NCBI GenBank assembly: GCA_050743625.1
Contig: JBOGED010000328.1
Coordinates: 1-5,026 of the forward strand
Length of the DNA: 5,026 nucleotides
Reading direction: 5' to 3'
Source of the DNA: JBOGED01 sp050743625
Lineage (GTDB): Bacteria > Actinomycetota > Nitriliruptoria > Euzebyales > Egibacteraceae
This document shows, piece after piece, positions 4,488 to 5,026 of this stretch. The position numbers and the translations under genes were made by a program. Position 1 is the stretch's first letter. Every line of letters begins with the position of its first letter. The notes under the pieces were generated by a model that was given only the letters and a program-made list of their open reading frames with translations, had not been told where the DNA came from and made no database searches.

Positions 4488-4915
4488 CGATGTCCCAGCC
4501 GGTCTCCGCGAGCCACGCCGCGCTCAACGGGCTCGCCGATCACGTCGCCGCCGTGGAGGCGGCGCGGCGCAAGCTGGGCAAGGATCTCGACCAGCTCACC
4601 GTTGAGGTAAAGGCGCAGATGAGTAAGCGCATGCAAGAAACCACTTGGAAGATCGTCGGCACCGGAGGCGCGATCCTCGCGGGAATGCTGGCCCGCAAGG
4701 CGTTGGTGGCTGGTTGGACGAAGTCGACGCGCCTCGCCGACCCCCCGACCAACCCCGCCTCTCCCACCACCTCATGGGGCGAAGCCCTCATGTGGGCGGC
4801 AACCTCCGGCCTCGTCGTCGCCTTGGCCCGCCTCGTAGCCCAACGAGGAGCAGCGGCGGGTTGGCAAAAAGCCACCGGAGCCCTCCCTCCCGGTCTGGAG
4901 GAAGTCACCGCCTAG
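4484..4915 (+). CDS. DUF4235 domain membrane protein with DUF3618-like N-terminal helix
   Basis: A 143-residue protein. Residues 18-50 form a charged helix with a DUF3618-like pattern (AARRKLGKDLDQLTVEV). The DUF4235 region follows from about 53 to 138: TTWKIVGTGGAILAGMLARK (a first hydrophobic segment, about 57-76), the family's PPTNP (87-91) and SWGEALMWAATSGLVVALAR (second hydrophobic segment, about 101-117), ending with RGAAAGWQKATGALPPG. It is probably anchored in the cytoplasmic membrane. It overlaps the Holin-X-like gene by four bases (ATGA). ATG at 4490 is an alternative start because an AAGAG stretch (4476-4480) lies 9 bases before it, whereas it is only 3 bases from 4484. Holin-X, DUF3618 and DUF4235 proteins commonly travel together in actinobacteria, which suggests a joint envelope role, but no biochemical function is known. 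Confidence 0.85.
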   Translation: MTMSQPVSASHAALNGLADHVAAVEAARRKLGKDLDQLTVEVKAQMSKRMQETTWKIVGTGGAILAGMLARKALVAGWTKSTRLADPPTNPASPTTSWGEALMWAATSGLVVALARLVAQRGAAAGWQKATGALPPGLEEVTA

Positions 4916-5026
4916 TCAGGACCCTGGAGTTGTCGGGATCGTCGCCGTGGTGAATAGCCGTGACCCTGAAGGGTGACGCGAGCTCGGGGAACAGCAGCGG
5001 CAGCTGTGGGTTTCTCCGCTCGATGC
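4905..5026 (-). CDS. 3' end of an unidentified convergent gene (partial)
   Basis: Reading the minus strand from the window edge gives an open frame ending in TGA at 4907-4905, about 39 codons. The translation includes LPLLFPELASPFRVTAI (then HHGDDPDNSRVLTRR), which has natural protein composition, and most codons end in G or C like the genes nearby. The other two minus frames give low-complexity or Cys/Ser/Arg-rich translations. The 3' end overlaps the end of the DUF4235 gene by 11 bases in convergent orientation. I do not recognise the family, and the start lies outside the window. Confidence 0.5.
   Translation of the reverse strand, partial: IERRNPQLPLLFPELASPFRVTAIHHGDDPDNSRVLTRR

Noticed and set aside
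3866..4636. 256-codon minus-strand frame across the intergenic region and the Holin-X-like gene
   Set aside because: It runs antisense to two overlapping real genes, and its composition (Ser, Ala, Pro, Arg) lacks family features.

Overview
The window looks like chromosomal DNA from a high-GC actinomycete. The genes have strongly G/C-biased third codon positions, GTG is used as a start codon, and two hallmark families are present: an HrdB/SigB-like sigma factor, and the actinobacterial pair of a Holin-X-like membrane protein followed by a DUF4235 protein. I cannot assign a genus. I see no insertion sequence, integrase, CRISPR array, tRNA or rRNA.

Layout. The left three quarters lies on the minus strand and reads, in transcription order: a primary-like (group 2) sigma factor (3708 to 2776); after a 91-base gap, a fusion of an N-terminal ThuA-like domain to a Gfo/Idh/MocA NAD(P)-dependent oxidoreductase (2684 to 1023); and after only 9 bases, a second stand-alone Gfo/Idh/MocA oxidoreductase (1013 to 60). 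GC-rich hairpins follow at 1-55. The two oxidoreductases are almost certainly one operon. Whether the sigma gene is co-transcribed with them is open, because I see no convincing terminator in the gap. A 386-base divergent intergenic region (3709-4094) follows. It holds the likely sigma promoter, several inverted repeats and a stretch that can fold like a structured RNA. To its right, on the plus strand, are a two-gene membrane protein unit (4095-4487 and 4484-4915, overlapping by ATGA) and then the 3' end of a convergent minus-strand gene (4905-5026) that runs off the window.

How the parts may work together. The paired oxidoreductases and the ThuA-like domain suggest oxidation or reduction of a sugar, inositol or related polyol, substrate unknown. 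No transporter or sugar-responsive regulator is visible. The sigma factor has intact core-binding and -35 recognition regions but carries a substitution in the -10 recognition helix. The Holin-X/DUF4235 pair is a common actinobacterial envelope-associated module of unknown function, and no lysis genes are nearby.

Most worth a second look: the ThuA-like/Gfo fusion with apparently degenerate ThuA residues, the altered region 2.4 of the sigma factor, the inverted repeats over its promoter, and the foldable intergenic segment at 3835-3950. None of these proves a new system. They are specific, checkable oddities in an otherwise ordinary actinobacterial neighbourhood.
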